This document shows, one piece after another, positions 6,100 through 8,641 of a stretch of DNA of 8,641 nt. Origin of the DNA: Desulfobacteraceae bacterium (GTDB lineage Bacteria; Desulfobacterota; Desulfobacteria; Desulfobacterales; Desulfobacteraceae); contig PIVQ01000280.1 of NCBI GenBank assembly GCA_003354055.1, positions 1 to 8,641 on the forward strand, given 5' to 3'. Position numbers and translations under genes: made by a program. A model generated the notes under the pieces. The model was not told the DNA's origin. It made no database searches and saw nothing but the letters and a program-made list of their open reading frames with translations. How positions within the stretch are numbered: position 1 is the stretch's first letter; the number at the start of each line of letters is the position of its first letter.

Positions 6100-7689
6100 T
6101 CAGAGTGTTTTCGTGCAATTTCTACCGTGCTTTTTGGCCTGGTATAGGGCTTTGTCTGCAGCCGCTATTAACTCAAGAAAATCGTTCTCTCGGCAAGCTT
6201 CTGAAACACCCAGACTAAGTGTGACGACCCCGGCAACGCTGGAATCAGGGTGAGCAACTCCCATCTTTTCGATGGCGTTCCGGATTCTCTCGGCTACGAT
6301 TTTGGCACCTGTAAGATTCGTGTCTGATAAAATGATCCCGAACTCTTCTCCGCCGTAACGGGAAACCTGGTCTGCCGGCCGGTGAACAGCATCCCGGATA
6401 CTTGCTGCAACTTTTTTGAGGCATCGGTCTCCGGCCTGGTGTCCAAGGCTGTCATTATATTTTTTAAAATAGTCAATATCACAGAGTATCAAGGAAAGTG
6501 ATGTTTTTTCCTTCAGACTCCTTTTCCACTCCAACTCAATCTTTTCATCAAAGCTGCGTCGATTTGGAATCCCGGTCAGGCTGTCCAACCCTGACAACTT
6601 ACTCAGTTTCAGATTGGCGGCGATTAATTCATCGGTTTGGGAGCGGATCTTTGACAGCATCCCGTTGAAATTTTCCCCCAGGATTCCGATTTCATCACTC
6701 CGGTTCATCTTAACATCTGTTAAAAATACACGGCTTTTCCTAATATCCCTGGTGTGCTGGGTCAGATAAACCAGTGGGCTGACAATGGTTTTATCAATGA
6801 CCAGAATAGTTATTACAAGAAGCACCAGCGTGGCAATGCCAAGCGATACCAGGGCAAACCGGATGGATGCGATGGCTTTGCCGGTAATTTCACGGGGAAA
6901 ATGGGTTTGTACCAGAAGGCCGCTGTCCCCTGTCAGACCTGGCAGGTTGCGATAGATGGTCCATTGATTTCTGCCTTTGATTTCAAGGTTTTGTTTTTGA
7001 TTTGATAACATGCCTCTGACCCTCTCCTGAAGCGTTTCCAACTTGTCATATCCTTGAATGGTAAAGTCCACATGGGTTAGTTTCCGCAGATGGCTGAGCA
7101 GGGCCTCGTCAATATATTTGGCCATGAGAATATTTCCCCGTATAGGGCCCGCATGATCGGATTTCAGAATTGGGCGTGCGGCAAACAGCATGGGGCCTTT
7201 CTTCGTAATGATAATTCCGGTTTTTTTAATCCCGGCAAAGGGCGGATTCATATTGGCGTACTCGAAAACCCCGTGTCCCTTTTTGTACAATTCAGGGGAC
7301 AGTTCTTCAATAAACACCTCTTTTCCAGTGCGTATATTATAGCTTTTGCCCCACACCACTTGGTTGTCTTGGTTGATAATATGAATCAGGTTTATCTTAC
7401 TGGAAAGAAAGGTGTCGGGGGGTAAATTGGAATCAATATAGTCGGCAGATCCTGAAACGGCAAATTCATAGGTGTCGTTCCAGGCAGACCAGTCGTGACA
7501 GAATTTATCAAGATGGTTCATTTCGTTGTATATGGATTCGACACATCGTTCCATATTGGCAACGGCCTCTTTTTTTTCAAGCGTAAGAAAGTTGGGGTAA
7601 ATCAGAAAAAATTGAATGGATGCATCTGCGATCACATAGGTGAGTGAAAGGATAATTAAAATTGCGGCAATTTTTGTTTTTAAAAACAT
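6100..7689 (-). CDS. Membrane-bound diguanylate cyclase: CHASE4 sensor, HAMP, GGDEF
   Basis: Makes cyclic di-GMP from two GTP in response to an unknown extracytoplasmic signal. Residues counted from ATG 7689 (529 aa): transmembrane helix about 7-30; periplasmic CHASE4-like domain about 38-270, with its hallmark DWSAWNDTY stretch at 66-74; second transmembrane helix about 276-299; HAMP linker about 300-353 ending DEIGILGENFNGM; GGDEF domain about 368-529. Active-site residues are present: metal-binding D404 in CDIDYF, substrate residues N412 and D421, and signature GGEEF at 446-450. RPAD at 437-440, exactly five residues before GGEEF, is an RxxD inhibitory site, so product feedback inhibition is expected. 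No EAL or HD-GYP phosphodiesterase domain is present. An in-frame TTG two codons upstream (7695) is an alternative start; neither start has a good Shine-Dalgarno, and I prefer ATG. The input signal cannot be deduced from the neighbours. Confidence 0.93.
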   Translation of the reverse strand: MFLKTKIAAILIILSLTYVIADASIQFFLIYPNFLTLEKKEAVANMERCVESIYNEMNHLDKFCHDWSAWNDTYEFAVSGSADYIDSNLPPDTFLSSKINLIHIINQDNQVVWGKSYNIRTGKEVFIEELSPELYKKGHGVFEYANMNPPFAGIKKTGIIITKKGPMLFAARPILKSDHAGPIRGNILMAKYIDEALLSHLRKLTHVDFTIQGYDKLETLQERVRGMLSNQKQNLEIKGRNQWTIYRNLPGLTGDSGLLVQTHFPREITGKAIASIRFALVSLGIATLVLLVITILVIDKTIVSPLVYLTQHTRDIRKSRVFLTDVKMNRSDEIGILGENFNGMLSKIRSQTDELIAANLKLSKLSGLDSLTGIPNRRSFDEKIELEWKRSLKEKTSLSLILCDIDYFKKYNDSLGHQAGDRCLKKVAASIRDAVHRPADQVSRYGGEEFGIILSDTNLTGAKIVAERIRNAIEKMGVAHPDSSVAGVVTLSLGVSEACRENDFLELIAAADKALYQAKKHGRNCTKTL

Positions 7690-7852
7690 AGGCAATCTTT
7701 TATTTGTTAAGGCTAAATGCCATCGCAGTTATTTTGTAACGATTCCTAAGTTGAATTTGGTAGCAGCGGTACTTTCTGAGGACAAGTTCGTTTCAGAATA
7801 TCTGAAAACAATTAAGAAAGCAAAGAAAACGGATAATTTCCAGCGGTTCTCG
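7690..7852. other. Intergenic gap between the MBL-fold hydrolase and GGDEF genes
   Basis: This 163-nt gap has no credible gene; the plus-strand frame from 7640 to 8350 overlaps two minus-strand genes and is a shadow. Past the hydrolase stop, AGCG and CGCT could form a 4-bp stem around 5 nt, followed about 13 nt later by a broken T-rich tract, too weak to call a terminator. A perfect 7-3-7 palindrome lies at 7791-7807. No convincing promoter for the GGDEF gene is seen. Confidence 0.4.
7791..7807. repeat. Perfect 7-bp palindrome with 3-bp spacer upstream of the GGDEF gene
   Basis: TTTCAGA and TCTGAAA are perfect inverted copies separated by ATA, about 100 nt upstream of the diguanylate cyclase start and about 45 nt past the hydrolase stop. 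No T-run follows on the minus strand, so a DNA operator is more likely than a terminator. The binding protein is unknown. Confidence 0.45.
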
Positions 7853-8605
7853 CTATTCTCCAATACACGCCACAGATGCAAACCGTGGTTCATGAAGGGG
7901 GATCATGATATCGGCCTCCTTTTTTACCCTGGCCATGATGTCGTAGGCTGTGTAAACATCCACATGGGTGCCGGGCGGGATAACATCCATTTCCATGCCC
8001 CGGATCTCAGGAGGGGGATCGTAATTTTCATCAATGATGCAGAATCCGGTGATGGCGGCCCGGCCTTTGGGGGTATCAATGAGAACGGTAAGGCCGCCGC
8101 GGGTGTGGACCGGGGTGTGAATTACCCGGATACCATCTATAATTTCCGTGTCAGAGGTGATGGTCGTGACCTGGCCGTTGTCTTCCACATCTTCGATATA
8201 ATCTTCCAGATATCGGTAATCCAGAGGATGCGGATTGTGAACCGCTTCAAGTTCTTTTTCATGGACAAAGAATCTGGCATTTTCACACTTATAATCGTTT
8301 TCGCAATGGTCCATATGCAGATGGGTATGGATGACGATGTCAATGTCTGAAGGCAGAAGGCCGTGGAGTGCCAGTCCCTGTTCAAAGGTGTATATCTTGC
8401 CGTTTATGGCCGTTTCCCTTTCCTCGGACTGGATGGGATTCATCTCGCCTGTGTCCACCAGGATATTTTTATCGCAGCCTTTGATGATCCAGGTAAAGAT
8501 GGGAATGGTATAGGTTTGCCCTTGGCCGTATTGATAGGTCATCATGCTTTTGTCAAAGACCTTGGTGCCCATGACAACAGGATGGATGGTGTAGGTTGTG
8601 CCCAT
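7853..8605 (-). CDS. Metallo-beta-lactamase-fold hydrolase, N-acyl-homoserine lactonase-like, atypical metal site
   Basis: A 250-residue single-domain MBL-fold protein resembling the AHL-lactonase/glyoxalase II branch; it has no signal peptide and is probably cytoplasmic. VDTG (50-53) leads to the HxHxDH motif H95-L-H97-M-D99-H100. H167 follows in HTPVHTRGG, where the family usually has TPGHTPG, and H238 in PLHEP matches the last histidine (usually PGH). The strand that normally carries the metal-bridging aspartate (GDA) instead reads TGFCIID at 186-192, with Phe188 at the aspartate position; Cys189 or Asp192 lie near. The substrate cannot be named: lactone, thioester or another ester are all possible, and quorum quenching should not be assumed. 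The ATG at 8605 has AAAGGA eight bases upstream (8619-8614). Only 36 nt of upstream sequence is in the window, so operon membership in that direction is unknown. It is same-strand with the GGDEF gene but separated by 163 nt. Confidence 0.88.
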   Translation of the reverse strand: MGTTYTIHPVVMGTKVFDKSMMTYQYGQGQTYTIPIFTWIIKGCDKNILVDTGEMNPIQSEERETAINGKIYTFEQGLALHGLLPSDIDIVIHTHLHMDHCENDYKCENARFFVHEKELEAVHNPHPLDYRYLEDYIEDVEDNGQVTTITSDTEIIDGIRVIHTPVHTRGGLTVLIDTPKGRAAITGFCIIDENYDPPPEIRGMEMDVIPPGTHVDVYTAYDIMARVKKEADIMIPLHEPRFASVACIGE

Positions 8606-8641
8606 GACTGACGTCCTTTGTGTTGAAAGTTATCCTTGGTA

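Noticed and set aside
7640..8350. Plus-strand open frame of 236 codons, the longest on that strand
   Set aside because: It spans the start of the GGDEF gene, the intergenic gap and most of the MBL-fold gene in antisense. No recognisable domain and no Shine-Dalgarno.
1..8641. CRISPR array, insertion sequence, prophage, tRNA or defence genes
   Set aside because: No spaced direct repeats, transposase or integrase motifs, terminal inverted repeats, or tRNA-like segments were seen. Gene content is housekeeping and metabolic with similar codon style throughout.

Overview
The window reads as a chromosomal segment from a strictly anaerobic bacterium. A Desulfobacterales-type sulfate reducer (Desulfobacterota) is the best guess, because a Ni-Fe carbon monoxide dehydrogenase sits beside proteobacterial-style DbpA and RhlE helicases and a CHASE4/GGDEF signalling protein in moderately GC-rich DNA. 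That taxonomic call is inference; no rRNA or other marker is present. All six recognisable genes lie on the minus strand, so transcription runs from high to low coordinates. Every sizeable plus-strand reading frame is antisense to one of them.

In transcription order: (1) 8605-7853, a metallo-beta-lactamase-fold hydrolase resembling N-acyl-homoserine lactonases, with an atypical metal site. (2) 7689-6100, a membrane diguanylate cyclase (TM-CHASE4-TM-HAMP-GGDEF) with an intact active site and an inhibitory I-site. (3) 5881-4490, DbpA, a DEAD-box helicase with the C-terminal domain that recognises 23S rRNA hairpin 92. (4) 4436-3513, RsgA, the circularly permuted 30S-maturation GTPase, starting at TTG. 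(5) 3432-2050, an RhlE-type DEAD-box helicase with a long basic tail. (6) 1796 to the window edge, the catalytic subunit of anaerobic CO dehydrogenase (CooS/AcsA). It carries every expected cluster ligand and is cut only at its C-terminus by the window boundary.

Genes 3-5 form a compact ribosome-assembly block with gaps of 53 and 80 nt. A plausible promoter upstream of dbpA lies inside a small inverted repeat. The CODH gene has its own strong Shine-Dalgarno sequence and follows a 253-nt gap that contains a possible terminator, so it is probably a separate unit continuing past position 1.

I found no mobile element, CRISPR array, tRNA, rRNA or defence island, and no convincing new multi-gene system. 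The points most worth a second look are an RsgA whose conserved switch-I histidine reads as asparagine, a lactonase-like protein whose usual bridging aspartate is missing, the clustering of three ribosome-assembly factors, and palindromes in the intergenic gaps.
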